From positions 90,103 to 154,102 of the forward strand of contig CBFHQJ010000002.1 of NCBI GenBank assembly GCA_965657795.1: a DNA stretch of 64,000 bases, read 5' to 3'. Below the pieces are notes generated by a model that saw nothing but the letters and a program-made list of their open reading frames with translations, was not told the DNA's origin and did no database searches. Made by a program: the position numbers and the translations under genes. Every line of letters starts with the position of its first letter. Positions within the stretch are counted from its first letter, which is position 1. Of the stretch, positions 41,129-50,294 are shown one piece after another. The stretch is from SW10 sp965657795 (lineage in GTDB: Bacteria > Verrucomicrobiota > Verrucomicrobiia > Verrucomicrobiales > Akkermansiaceae).

Positions 41129-42628
41129 TCATTTTAAGGTGACTTCGCGAATAGCATGCCTGACGAGATGGTGTAGTCCCTTTGTCAACTCGGGATGAGG
41201 ACTGAAGCAGACAACACGACCTTTTCCAAAACGTCCCTGGGCAATGGCCGTGGTGCCTGGCATGACTCCAGACGGAGCTCCTTTCTCCGCGATCTCCGTT
41301 TTGACAGTGGCAATGGTTTGGTAATCGGGAATGTCAGGATTGTTGGCAGGGGCAAGAAGTGGACCTTGGCCATAAAAGATGGCGGTTTCTCTTTTAAGCT
41401 TCAGTTTCTTGGCCCAATCTTCCGACATGGTGATGGTCACTTCGCCTTTTCCCCGCGCCCAGTGCTTCCGGTCTACCACTCTGGCATCGAGGATATTAAG
41501 GGACCAGGGGTAGTCGGCCGAAGCTAGATAAGCGCCCGCGCAGATCCCCAAGTAACCTCCACCGGCTTGAAGAAAATCCCTGATTTTTTCGCGCCCCTCC
41601 GGCCCAAGATGGCGCCCCTGTGTTCCGCCGCTGCCGCCGGGTTGGATGAGGAGATCAAGGCCGTTTAGTTTGCCCTTTCGAATTTCATCGGCTGTGAGTT
41701 TGTGGACCGAGAGATCGTGAAAATTTGCCAGTGTTTTTAGAAGATCGACTTTACTGCGGCCGGCTCCTCTATCGAGATAGACGCCCACTTGAATTTTCTT
41801 AAGCTCCTTGGAAGGGAGGTAGTCCTTAGCAAAAGCCACGATGGCTTTGGAGAGACGCTGAGCGTTCTTTGCGGACTTCTCGGGGTGGCGCAGGTTCTTC
41901 CCCAGTTCGAGTTGGATCGCGTCCACGGTGCCGCCGTTCATGCTCCCGTATTTTTGGGTGATGTAACCACCTGTGAACTTGAGGTGTTCCCTCTCATTCG
42001 AGTCGACCTGAGGATTGATTTGAAAATCATTTCCTGCGAGTCGACCAAACAAGCTGGTTCTTCCCAAGTGCGATTCGTTTCCGAATTTTTCAACGAGATG
42101 AGCCACGGTCTTTCCATTTTGAGTCCCGCGAATGATAGTGTCGAGAAGGGTGGCCTGACCATGAATGTCGATCACGAGGCCTCTTCCGAATCGCTTCGTA
42201 ACGTCGGCTTTTGCTTTGGCTAAGGCCGCATGATAGGAGTCGTAAGTCGCTTGCGCCTTTGGGGATTCGTAAGCCAATACGGGGCGGCGGTTGGCATCGA
42301 CATACTTACGGTGAAAATTGGCGATGACCACGTAGGGTCGTTTGCCTGTCGTCTCTTCGATTTCGTTCGCCAGGTTCTCGGTGAGTTCGGCGGTCCACAG
42401 ATCTGTGCGGTCGACGAAGCGCTTGATTCCATCTCCGGTGCGAGGTTCGACACCGGGAATGCGTTTGCGTCCACCATGAGGTGCCGAAAGGATAAGGGGG
42501 AGGTCGCCCTTGCTGGTCGTGATTAGTTGCGATTTTTCCGTTGCCCGGATGGTTTGGTCATCAGCTGCGACCAGCAGAAAAAGACCGGGTAAGAGTGCCA
42601 GAAACAAGGCGGTCAGTGAGCGGGACAT
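41129..42628 (-). CDS. N-formylglutamate amidohydrolase-like domain fused to BPL_N-like domain
   Basis: A 499-residue secreted protein. After the signal peptide, residues about 35-270 are of the N-formylglutamate amidohydrolase type (LILSAPHGG, then DLWTAELTENLANEI, VIDIHGQ, LGRTSLFGRLAG), a zinc hydrolase family related to carboxypeptidases. Residues about 280-495 are a BPL_N/GATase1-like domain (GLDLLIQPGGSGG, YLGICAGAYLAS with the nucleophile Cys, FYGQGPLL, VCFSPHPEL). The two domains normally exist apart. It is 33 bases downstream of the giant sulfatase gene on the same strand. Substrate unknown; a periplasmic amide or ester hydrolase role is plausible. Confidence 0.7.
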   Translation of the reverse strand: MSRSLTALFLALLPGLFLLVAADDQTIRATEKSQLITTSKGDLPLILSAPHGGRKRIPGVEPRTGDGIKRFVDRTDLWTAELTENLANEIEETTGKRPYVVIANFHRKYVDANRRPVLAYESPKAQATYDSYHAALAKAKADVTKRFGRGLVIDIHGQATLLDTIIRGTQNGKTVAHLVEKFGNESHLGRTSLFGRLAGNDFQINPQVDSNEREHLKFTGGYITQKYGSMNGGTVDAIQLELGKNLRHPEKSAKNAQRLSKAIVAFAKDYLPSKELKKIQVGVYLDRGAGRSKVDLLKTLANFHDLSVHKLTADEIRKGKLNGLDLLIQPGGSGGTQGRHLGPEGREKIRDFLQAGGGYLGICAGAYLASADYPWSLNILDARVVDRKHWARGKGEVTITMSEDWAKKLKLKRETAIFYGQGPLLAPANNPDIPDYQTIATVKTEIAEKGAPSGVMPGTTAIAQGRFGKGRVVCFSPHPELTKGLHHLVRHAIREVTLK

Positions 42629-42660
42629 CAGTCCGATACGTATGCTGCTAGGGCGTTTGT

Positions 42661-45600
42661 TCAGTTGTCACGAACTGCGAGTCGGATGAAGACCCGGTTC
42701 TCATTTGGAGCTGGCTGGTGGGCCAGCGATGAGCCGGGAATGATGGTGACGTCCTCAATGAGGATTGGTGACCAGTCCTCGAGATTCAAGGACGCTTCGA
42801 GATGGAAATCGCTGCCATAGGCTCCCGTGTAAGAGCTTCCCATAGGCCAAATGATTGTCCCATCGCGAGCAGGTGAGGGAAGTGAGGTTGGGGATGATCC
42901 CATTTCTCCCATGAAATACTCGATTCCGTTCTGAACGGTGTCGCCGTCATGATCTCCCGTGATGTTGGTACCGGGTGCATTTTGTTCGGCCCATGCAGTG
43001 TAGCCTCCCGGACCTGCGGTGACGGTGAGAGATCCGGTGCCTTCGATTCCAGCGGTTTGAGATCCATAAACTCCGGCAGGCTGCTGCTTACCATCAATGA
43101 ACAAGCGACCGACCGTGTCTGTGCCCGGGAAGTTCAGATTCAAAGTCGCGCCGTTTCCTATTCGGTAGGTTGCTGTTTCGTCCTGTGTGTTAATTTGGGA
43201 AATGGTAAGGGTTCCTTCCAAAATTTCGGTGTCTCCGGAATAGCTTCGATTCCCACTAATTTCAGCCTCGCTGCTACCTGTCTTTTTAATTCCGCGGGAT
43301 TTAAAGTGTTCGGAGACATCGCCTTCGATTTGTAGATTTGCGTTTCCGTTGCCCGAGATCGTGAGGTCATCAAAAAGGATGAGGTCCAAATCGAAGTCGA
43401 AGTCGAAATTTCCGGTCGCTGAGATTTCGATTTCAGGTTCATTGTTTCTCAGATCACGGGTGAAGAGCAGCGGCAGGCCGGTGAGATTGGCCATGCGAGG
43501 TGTGCCCTCATGCATTCCGCTTAGAATGAGCTGATTCAGCATGAACTTCATTCCGGTCTTGCGCCGTAAATCATTGTTGGAGGTGTAGTTGGTATTGTGA
43601 ACGGGGAACTCGAGGATGGCTCCACTGAAACCATCGCTTCGGAAAAGGTTCGTTGGATTCCTGGTTCCTCCTTCAAACCAATTTGCCGTTTCTGAGCTCG
43701 GTGCGGTGGAGTCATTGATGCCTGCAGACCAATCATTGTGGAGGCCGGGGCGGAAGGTGAAGTGATCGATGATGTTGAGCGGTTCGCTGTCAAGGGTCCG
43801 GTTCAGGATGGGGTAGCGCGGCTTGTCCCAGCGGGCTTCCCGCTCGGTGAGCGCCCGCTTGAGTTCAGCAACCAAATCAGCGTATTGAGGATTCTTGATG
43901 AGGTCGTTGGTTTCGCCGCGGTCGGTCGCAACGTTATAGAGCCGATAGCGGCTTGGATCGGCATTGGTATTCTGGGTGTTGACGAGCTTCATGTCACCTT
44001 TGATGACCGCGAAGGTGCCGCGCCAGCGATGGACTAAGACTTCATGAGGATCGTCGGGATCAGTCCCATTGACGTGCGGGATCAGGTTGACGCCGTCGAT
44101 TGCCTTGTCGCTGGAAAGATCACCTCCAGCAAGAGCAACAGAGGTCGGGGTGAGGTCAATGCCGTGAACCGGCTTGTTGTAAATGGTCCCTTGCCTGGAG
44201 AGCGAAATACCAGCGCCAGCCATAATCATAGGAACGCAAATTCCGCCATCGTGGGCGGAGCCTTTAAAGCCATTAAGGATTCCGTTGGAGGTTCCGTTGA
44301 CTCGGGTTCCGTCAGGAAGGTCTTCGAATCCTGCTACGCCACCATTGTCGTTGATGAAGACGACGAGGGTTTCATCGGTGATGGAATCGCTCTTGTCACC
44401 GTCTCCATTTGGATCATCGAGGAGGTTCATGAGATCGCCGATTTCGCGGTCCATCGTGATCATCATGGATGCGACTTGACGACGATTGTTCGGCGTGAGC
44501 CCGGCGATGCGGGGATCATCGTAGTCCGGTGAATTATTACTCCATGGTTTGTGCGGCGCAGGATGGGCAAGATAGAGAAAGAACGGCTTGTCGTCATCGT
44601 AATGCTCCGTGACGAAGTCCTCGGCATAGTCGCCGAGAATCGTGGTGATGTATTGCGGGGGAGGATTAGGATCGTTGCGCCTGTTATAGTAGTCCGAGTA
44701 TTCCTTCACGACGTCAGTCTTGGAGTCATCGGGTTGTATCCGGGCTTCGCGCAGGTAGCGGAGTTGGAGCGGGTTACCGGGGTCGGATGATTCATTGTAG
44801 TGGCCAGCCATGAATTCGCGAGAGCCGTGCCAGAAGCCAAAAAATTGATCGATGCCTTGGTTCTCAGGTCGATTTCCAAGTTGTTCGGGAGTATTTTCGA
44901 TGGCCCCGAGATGCCACTTGCCAATGGCTCCAGTAGTGTAACCGAGGTTTCGCATCCGATCCCAAACGGTGTCGACTTCGACCGGGATCCCTTCGAAGAG
45001 TTGGTCGTCGCGGAAGTTGTTGTTGCCCACGTTTTCGTTCCCAATACTGGCTTGGTAAGCTCCGGTGACGATGGCGGCACGAGTTGGTTGGCAATTGGCT
45101 GCGACATAGGCGCGGGAGAAGGTCACTCCACGCGAAGCCAGGGCATCGAGGTTCGGAGTGGGAACTTGCGAGGTGGATCCACTGACGCTGTTCATGAAGC
45201 CGAAATCCGCATAGCCGGCGTCGTCGCAAATGATGACGATAATGTTTGGGCGCAGCGCTTCGGGAGCGCCGGTGGCAGCATTGACGGTGATGGTAAGAGC
45301 CGCGGAAGTAGTAAAACCTTCGGAGTCAGCCGTAGTTGCGGTGATGGTGTGTGTGCCGACGGCGAGATTATCGATCAAGATGCTCGCGCCCTGACCGAGA
45401 TTGCCGCTGAGATTCGACTTCCAGGTGACTTGGTTCGATAGGTCTCCGTCTTCCATGTCGTTTCCCTCGGCGGTGAATGTCGTCGGGTTGCCCGTCGTGA
45501 CGATGGAGGCATTTTGAGGAGTCGTGATTGAAACGGTGGGCGGAAAGTTGTCGGGATTCGAGAGGGTCACCTTGATCGAAGTAGTGCTTGAGCGGGAGCC

Positions 45601-46449
45601 GGAGTCGGTGACTGATGCCGTAATGGTGTGACTACCATTAGAGAGGGCGGAGGTGGAAATGGAGGTGCCAGTCCCGAGACCTCCATCGAGATCGGAGGAC
45701 CAAACGATTGTGTTGCCGAGATCGCCATCTTCGGGATCGTTCGCGTTCGCGGTGAAGGAGGCATCGGCTCTAGGCAAAAAGTTAGCTCCGTCACTTGGGT
45801 TGGTGATTTCAACCACGGGGGCTTCATTGGCAGTGGCTGAGATGATGAGGGAATTATCAACGAGGATGGAATCCAGGCTGAAAGAGGAGCTTGGGAACAC
45901 GGAAGCATTTCCAAAGTTCGCGAAGCCAAAGCCACGCAGATTGTTCCCAGCGGCGGGGAAGTTGTTACCGAAGGACAGGGCTCCGGAGGTGGAATTTCCA
46001 GTAATGGAATAGATTCCCGAGTGAGAGGGTAGGGTGCCGCGCCAACCTGCTCCATTATCAAACAGCTGGGGCGTTGGTGTGTTGTTGATGAAGAGTTCGT
46101 AGGTGCTGCTTCCGGCGACAAACGTGTGCGCGTAGTGGGAATTGTTGGAGGCATTGGTGCCCACAAATCCGAGCCAAACCGAGGGCGATCCAGTGAAGTT
46201 TGAGATCTCCGCCTTTAAGTAGGCCGTCTGTCCGGTGAGCAAATCATTGAAGTTGAGGAATCTTCGAGAGGTTCCGGCAACGTGTGTGTAATCGAGTTGA
46301 TCGTTTGGATCGTCAAGTGTCACCGGGCTATTCGCGACCGTATTCCATGCTGCGGGGATCGCCGGGCGTTTGAATTGGTCCTGATAAACCGTCGCTGCAA
46401 GAGAATTTGCGAGAGTTGCCAGGGAGAAGAGGGCAAGGAGATGTTTCAT
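42661..46449 (-). CDS. Large modular sulfatase with Ig-like and autotransporter-associated repeats
   Basis: A 1262-residue secreted sulfatase. After the signal peptide the layout is: a concanavalin/LamG-like domain (about 20-205), two Ig-like domains (about 210-300 and 305-390, each with an NDPEDGDL or NDMEDGDL repeat), the sulfatase domain (about 400-840) with the formylglycine motif CQPTR (C453, preceded by YVAAN), then a beta-rich region with autotransporter-associated repeat (GTLTISQINTQDETATYRIG, then GATLNLNF) and a C-terminal calcium-binding-like HDGDTVQNGIEYFMG. ATG 46449 begins the signal; the frame reaches 46476. An extracellular, surface-attached role on a sulfated polymer is likely. 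Confidence 0.85.
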   Translation of the reverse strand: MKHLLALFSLATLANSLAATVYQDQFKRPAIPAAWNTVANSPVTLDDPNDQLDYTHVAGTSRRFLNFNDLLTGQTAYLKAEISNFTGSPSVWLGFVGTNASNNSHYAHTFVAGSSTYELFINNTPTPQLFDNGAGWRGTLPSHSGIYSITGNSTSGALSFGNNFPAAGNNLRGFGFANFGNASVFPSSSFSLDSILVDNSLIISATANEAPVVEITNPSDGANFLPRADASFTANANDPEDGDLGNTIVWSSDLDGGLGTGTSISTSALSNGSHTITASVTDSGSRSSTTSIKVTLSNPDNFPPTVSITTPQNASIVTTGNPTTFTAEGNDMEDGDLSNQVTWKSNLSGNLGQGASILIDNLAVGTHTITATTADSEGFTTSAALTITVNAATGAPEALRPNIIVIICDDAGYADFGFMNSVSGSTSQVPTPNLDALASRGVTFSRAYVAANCQPTRAAIVTGAYQASIGNENVGNNNFRDDQLFEGIPVEVDTVWDRMRNLGYTTGAIGKWHLGAIENTPEQLGNRPENQGIDQFFGFWHGSREFMAGHYNESSDPGNPLQLRYLREARIQPDDSKTDVVKEYSDYYNRRNDPNPPPQYITTILGDYAEDFVTEHYDDDKPFFLYLAHPAPHKPWSNNSPDYDDPRIAGLTPNNRRQVASMMITMDREIGDLMNLLDDPNGDGDKSDSITDETLVVFINDNGGVAGFEDLPDGTRVNGTSNGILNGFKGSAHDGGICVPMIMAGAGISLSRQGTIYNKPVHGIDLTPTSVALAGGDLSSDKAIDGVNLIPHVNGTDPDDPHEVLVHRWRGTFAVIKGDMKLVNTQNTNADPSRYRLYNVATDRGETNDLIKNPQYADLVAELKRALTEREARWDKPRYPILNRTLDSEPLNIIDHFTFRPGLHNDWSAGINDSTAPSSETANWFEGGTRNPTNLFRSDGFSGAILEFPVHNTNYTSNNDLRRKTGMKFMLNQLILSGMHEGTPRMANLTGLPLLFTRDLRNNEPEIEISATGNFDFDFDLDLILFDDLTISGNGNANLQIEGDVSEHFKSRGIKKTGSSEAEISGNRSYSGDTEILEGTLTISQINTQDETATYRIGNGATLNLNFPGTDTVGRLFIDGKQQPAGVYGSQTAGIEGTGSLTVTAGPGGYTAWAEQNAPGTNITGDHDGDTVQNGIEYFMGEMGSSPTSLPSPARDGTIIWPMGSSYTGAYGSDFHLEASLNLEDWSPILIEDVTIIPGSSLAHQPAPNENRVFIRLAVRDN

Positions 46450-46608
46450 CAAAAGGAGTCGTTCTTGTGACAACACTGATGGCGGAGGATAAATCCAACG
46501 CCGAAAGTGGATGATTGTAAAATTTTCTCTCTCTATCGGGTGAAGTTGGAATTTTTGTGAAGTACTTGTCAGCTTACCTCTTCCTGATGGAATGACTCCC
46601 GTAACGAT

Positions 46609-46797
46609 ATGGTGTATCTAAAAAACTTAGTGACGTTTTTCTTTATCTCGGCGGGGTTCGCAAGTGCGGCTGAGCTTCTACCAGCGCCGAAAAAGATCGA
46701 GATAGGAAAGGGGGGGTCGACCTTCCGTCTTCAATTCACGCTGCCCCGGAGTTTTTTCCACAAGCTGAAGCTCTTGTTATTGGGTTGGGACGGATGA
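46609..46797 (+). pseudogene. 5' fragment of the GH20 gene (signal peptide and start of domain)
   Basis: This frame encodes a signal peptide (YLKNLVTFFFISAGFASAA), then ELLPAPKKIEIGKG, which is how GH20b N-terminal domains begin. After the run of seven G (46710-46716) it drifts to an unrelated tail and stops at 46797. The next frame (open from 46674) carries the continuation (VDLPSSIHAAPEFFPQAEAL then the ORF at 46785). Adding one G would join them. A real frameshift, a phase-variable tract or a sequencing error would all look like this. Confidence 0.6.
46710..46716 (+). repeat. Poly-G tract (G7) at the GH20 frameshift
   Basis: Seven consecutive G lie where the coding frame changes. Eight (or five) would keep the upstream and downstream GH20 sequence in one frame. 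Confidence 0.7.
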
Positions 46798-48476
46798 CCG
46801 GGAGCTCGACTTCCGTTTCCCCAGTCAAAGGGGAAATTAGCCTTGTCAAAAAGGAAGGGCTGGGAGGCGAAGGGTATGAAATTGATTCGACTTCTGGCAT
46901 TACTCTCAGGGCTTCTACTACCACCGGGATGGCGCATGCCACGGCAAGCTTTCTGCAATTATTGGAAAAAGAAGGTGCCTGGAAGATTCCGGCGGTCGTG
47001 TTGAAAGACTCTCCTGATTTTGGGTTCCGTTGTTTCATGATTGATCTGGGACGCAATCCCCATTCGCCGGAGACTTTGCGTCGGGTCGTGGACATGATGT
47101 GGCTTTCCAAGACGAATTATCTCCATCTTCATCTCACCGATGATCAGATGATTTCGTTTCCTTCGACGGCCTTTCCAAAACTGCTCAGTAAGCGTGCGGG
47201 GTGGACTCTCGAGGATTGGCGTGAGTTGGAATCATACAGTCAGGCTCGCGGGGTCACATTGATCCCGGAGTTTGAAGTGCCTGGCCACTCGACTTTGATT
47301 CGGAAACACTATCCCGAGGTTTTCGGCAAGACTCCGACTGAGCTGGCGACTCTGGATTCGGCATTCGAAGGAATCACGACAATCCTGTCCGAGTTGATGG
47401 ATGTTTTTAAAGCAAGTCCATACATCCATATTGGCTGTGACGAAGCTTATGGTGTTCCGGAGGAAGCCCAGCGGGCCTTGGTGAATCGGCTGAACAAATT
47501 CCTCAAGAGCAAAGGCCGCAAGACGTTGGTCTGGGAAGGGCCGCGGCAAGGTAAAGGAGACAGCCGAATCGATGCGGATGTGATCCACATGAACTGGCGT
47601 TCCCTCGAGTTTCCTCCGCAGGATATGCTTGCGGCAGGGCATCCGGTGATCAACGCCACTTGGGACCCTTTATACATCGTCGATCACTATCCACGTACAA
47701 TGTTTACCGCAGTTCCATCAAAGAACTGTTACAATTTCAATATCAAGCGCTTCAAACACGTGAACCATGGTTTTGGAACCTACAACAAACCCATCCTTCT
47801 CGATAGCACGGAGAATGTCTTGGGATTCTGCATGCCGTGGTGGGAGGGGCGTGAAGAGAATATCTTCCCGGTCTGCCGCCAGCGGCTCAACGCGGTCACT
47901 GCTCGGACGTGGAATGACGAAGGCGAAAGTTCGTTTGAATCGTTTCTCAAGCGGGATGTCAAACTGAAGGCAATGCTTGAAGTGATTCACCCCTGGAAAG
48001 GGAGTGATCCGACCGGAGGATGGCCGGAACGAATGGAGGAGGCGACACCAGGCAATCTTGCTCACGGCAAGACGGTTGAGGTTTCAACTGGTGGCAGTCA
48101 GCCACAGTTTCATCCTCAGCGATTGACGAATGGCGCGACAGATCGCTTTGACCATTTTTTGGGATACCCGACCAAGCCCAAACCCCTTGAGATTATAGTC
48201 GACCTTGGAGAGATTCATGAAATTGCCAAGATCGAGGTTTTCGAAGCAGCAGTGGGAAAGAGCTGGGAAAGCTACGAGGTCTCGGTTTCCAGCGGTCAGG
48301 GAGAGTTTACAAAGATCGGGAATACTGAAAAGACAAGTCGTGGAGAAAGTAACAAGGTCACTTTTTCTTTCGAGGCCAAGAAAGTGAGATTTGTAAAGGT
48401 CAGCACCAGAGGATGCGAAGATCTGACCTTTCCCAGTTTCTCCCGCTTGTGTGAGATCATGGTCTTTGCGAAGTAG
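46785..48476 (+). CDS. GH20 beta-N-acetylhexosaminidase, 3' part (frameshifted from its start)
   Basis: A 563-residue stretch with the GH20 catalytic barrel: FRCFMIDLGRNPHSPETLRR, the ending YLHLHLTDDQM, EFEVPGH, and the catalytic pair in YIHIGCDEAYGV (D219, E220 in this numbering). It cleaves terminal beta-linked GlcNAc or GalNAc. Residues about 425-560 look like a discoidin/F5-F8-type carbohydrate-binding domain. The TTG at 46785 is unlikely to be the native start: the frame is open from 46674, and the signal peptide is encoded in another frame at 46609. It is followed, 39 bases on, by a sodium:solute symporter, so hexosamine uptake fits. Confidence 0.8.
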   Translation: MGRMTGSSTSVSPVKGEISLVKKEGLGGEGYEIDSTSGITLRASTTTGMAHATASFLQLLEKEGAWKIPAVVLKDSPDFGFRCFMIDLGRNPHSPETLRRVVDMMWLSKTNYLHLHLTDDQMISFPSTAFPKLLSKRAGWTLEDWRELESYSQARGVTLIPEFEVPGHSTLIRKHYPEVFGKTPTELATLDSAFEGITTILSELMDVFKASPYIHIGCDEAYGVPEEAQRALVNRLNKFLKSKGRKTLVWEGPRQGKGDSRIDADVIHMNWRSLEFPPQDMLAAGHPVINATWDPLYIVDHYPRTMFTAVPSKNCYNFNIKRFKHVNHGFGTYNKPILLDSTENVLGFCMPWWEGREENIFPVCRQRLNAVTARTWNDEGESSFESFLKRDVKLKAMLEVIHPWKGSDPTGGWPERMEEATPGNLAHGKTVEVSTGGSQPQFHPQRLTNGATDRFDHFLGYPTKPKPLEIIVDLGEIHEIAKIEVFEAAVGKSWESYEVSVSSGQGEFTKIGNTEKTSRGESNKVTFSFEAKKVRFVKVSTRGCEDLTFPSFSRLCEIMVFAK

Positions 48477-48515
48477 ATTTCGACCTATTCTCAAGAAACT
48501 GATAGAGAGATACTC

Positions 48516-50294
48516 ATGATTGAGGGATTGGACTGGATTGTGATCGCGGCTTCGTTGGCGATTAGCCTCGGGATCGGCTGGTGGGCTGCCAAAAAAAACA
48601 GCGGGACTTCGGAGAGCTTTTTTCTGGCGGGGCGTTCCATGCCGTGGTGGTTGCTTGGTGTCTCAATGGTCGCCACCACTTTCGCAGCGGATACCCCGAC
48701 CTTGATTACCGATTGGGTGAGAACCGATGGAGTCTCAAAGAACTGGCTTTGGTGGTCCTTGGTTTTTTCCGGGATGCTGACCACTTATGTTTTCGCGCGT
48801 CGTTGGCGGAGATCCGGTGTGATGACCGATGTGGAATTCTACGAGCTGAGATACTCGGGGACCGGGAGTCAAATTTTACGGGCCTACCGCGCCTTGTATC
48901 TGGGCTTGTTTTTCAACGTTTTCATCATCGCGGTGGTATCGTTGGCGGCGATTAAGATCTTGGGGGTTTTGATGGGTTTGGATGCCTGGCAGACCATCTT
49001 GCTGGGAGCGGGGGTGACCATGCTTTACAGCGTCGCCGGCGGACTGAGATCGGTTTTGTTGGTCGATTTTTTCCAGTTTGGTCTTGCGATGGTGGGTTCT
49101 GTGGCGGCGACGATTTACATTTTAAATATGGATTCCATCGGCGGATTGGAGGGCCTTTTTGCCAATGAAGCGGTGCAGTCCAAGATGAGTCTCGTTCCAA
49201 CCAAGGACTCGAACTGGGTCTCCTTTTTTATCATCCCGATTGCGCTGATGTGGTGGACCAACTACTACCCCGGTGCCGAACCGGGCGGTGGGGGATATAT
49301 TGCCCAGCGGACCTTGGCCGCCAAAAACGAAGGACACGCCACGAAGGCTAACCTCTTCTTTAACGTGGCTCACTACGCTTTGCGGCCCTGGCCCTGGATC
49401 TTGATCGCTTTGGCTTCCTTGGTGGTTTTCCCAACCCTTGACTCGATTGATCAGGCCTTCCCGAACCTGGAGGAGGGAAAACTGGGCCATGACGTCGCCT
49501 ATCCGGCCATGATCGCGCAATTGCCGGCGGGATTAAAAGGAGTCGTTTTGGCTTCGCTCATTGCGGCTTATATTTCTACGCTTTCGACTCAGGTGAACCT
49601 GGCCTCGTCTTATCTCACCAACGATTTTTGGAAAAGATTCTGTAACAAGAATGCCAGTGAGAGACAGCAGATCCTAGTCGGGCGGGTCAGCAGTGTGTTG
49701 GTCCTGGCGCTAGGATCACTGGTGGCTCTGGCATTTACGAATGCCGCACAAATGTTCGATGTTTTGCTGATTGTGGGAGCTGGAACCGGACTGGTGTATC
49801 TGCTTCGCTGGCTCTGGTGGCGGGTTAATGCGTGGAGCGAAATTTCAGCTTCTCTCACTGCGATTGTTTCCAGCTATCTCTTTACGAGCAAATCCACTCT
49901 CCCCTTTGCCGATCCATTTGGATGGGCGGTTGCGATGGGACCTTGGAATTATGTTGGGCCAGTCATTCTGACGACCTTCGTTTGGCTTGTTGTAACGTTT
50001 TTGACCAGGCCGGAAGATCCAAAAACTTTGACCGACTTTGCGAATCTAACATCGCCTCCGGGACGTGGCTGGGATCGTTTTAAGACGAAGGAGAACGATC
50101 CAAATGAGCCGTCGATGGGTAGCGATCTTTTGAAAGTCTTTTTTGGAAGTGCGGGGATCATCGCGGTTTTGATCGGAACAGGAATGACCATTTATGGAGA
50201 TTGTCTTCCGGGTATTCCGCTTATGTTCGCAGGCCTCTGCGTTCTATTTCCATTGTTTCGCTCACCGGTGAATTCTCTCACTCGGGTTGAGTGA
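48516..50294 (+). CDS. Sodium:solute symporter (SSS) family transporter
   Basis: A 592-residue polytopic transporter of the SSS/LeuT-fold class, about 13 helices. The N-terminus (LDWIVIAASLAISLGIGWWAA, then SESFFLAGRSMPWWLLGVSM) and the sodium-site helix 1 region are typical, as is the middle VMTDVEFYELRYSG. It uses the sodium gradient to bring in sugars, sugar acids, amino sugars or vitamins. Its position right after the GH20 gene (39 bases, same strand) suggests the cargo is a released N-acetylhexosamine or sialic-acid-like sugar, which is inference. Its last 17 bases overlap the convergent sulfatase-GH43 gene. Confidence 0.85.
   Translation: MIEGLDWIVIAASLAISLGIGWWAAKKNSGTSESFFLAGRSMPWWLLGVSMVATTFAADTPTLITDWVRTDGVSKNWLWWSLVFSGMLTTYVFARRWRRSGVMTDVEFYELRYSGTGSQILRAYRALYLGLFFNVFIIAVVSLAAIKILGVLMGLDAWQTILLGAGVTMLYSVAGGLRSVLLVDFFQFGLAMVGSVAATIYILNMDSIGGLEGLFANEAVQSKMSLVPTKDSNWVSFFIIPIALMWWTNYYPGAEPGGGGYIAQRTLAAKNEGHATKANLFFNVAHYALRPWPWILIALASLVVFPTLDSIDQAFPNLEEGKLGHDVAYPAMIAQLPAGLKGVVLASLIAAYISTLSTQVNLASSYLTNDFWKRFCNKNASERQQILVGRVSSVLVLALGSLVALAFTNAAQMFDVLLIVGAGTGLVYLLRWLWWRVNAWSEISASLTAIVSSYLFTSKSTLPFADPFGWAVAMGPWNYVGPVILTTFVWLVVTFLTRPEDPKTLTDFANLTSPPGRGWDRFKTKENDPNEPSMGSDLLKVFFGSAGIIAVLIGTGMTIYGDCLPGIPLMFAGLCVLFPLFRSPVNSLTRVE

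Noticed and set aside
46785..48476. Standalone GH20 starting at the TTG at 46785
   Set aside because: The frame is open upstream to 46674 and the signal peptide is in the neighbouring frame, so the TTG is more likely an internal codon.
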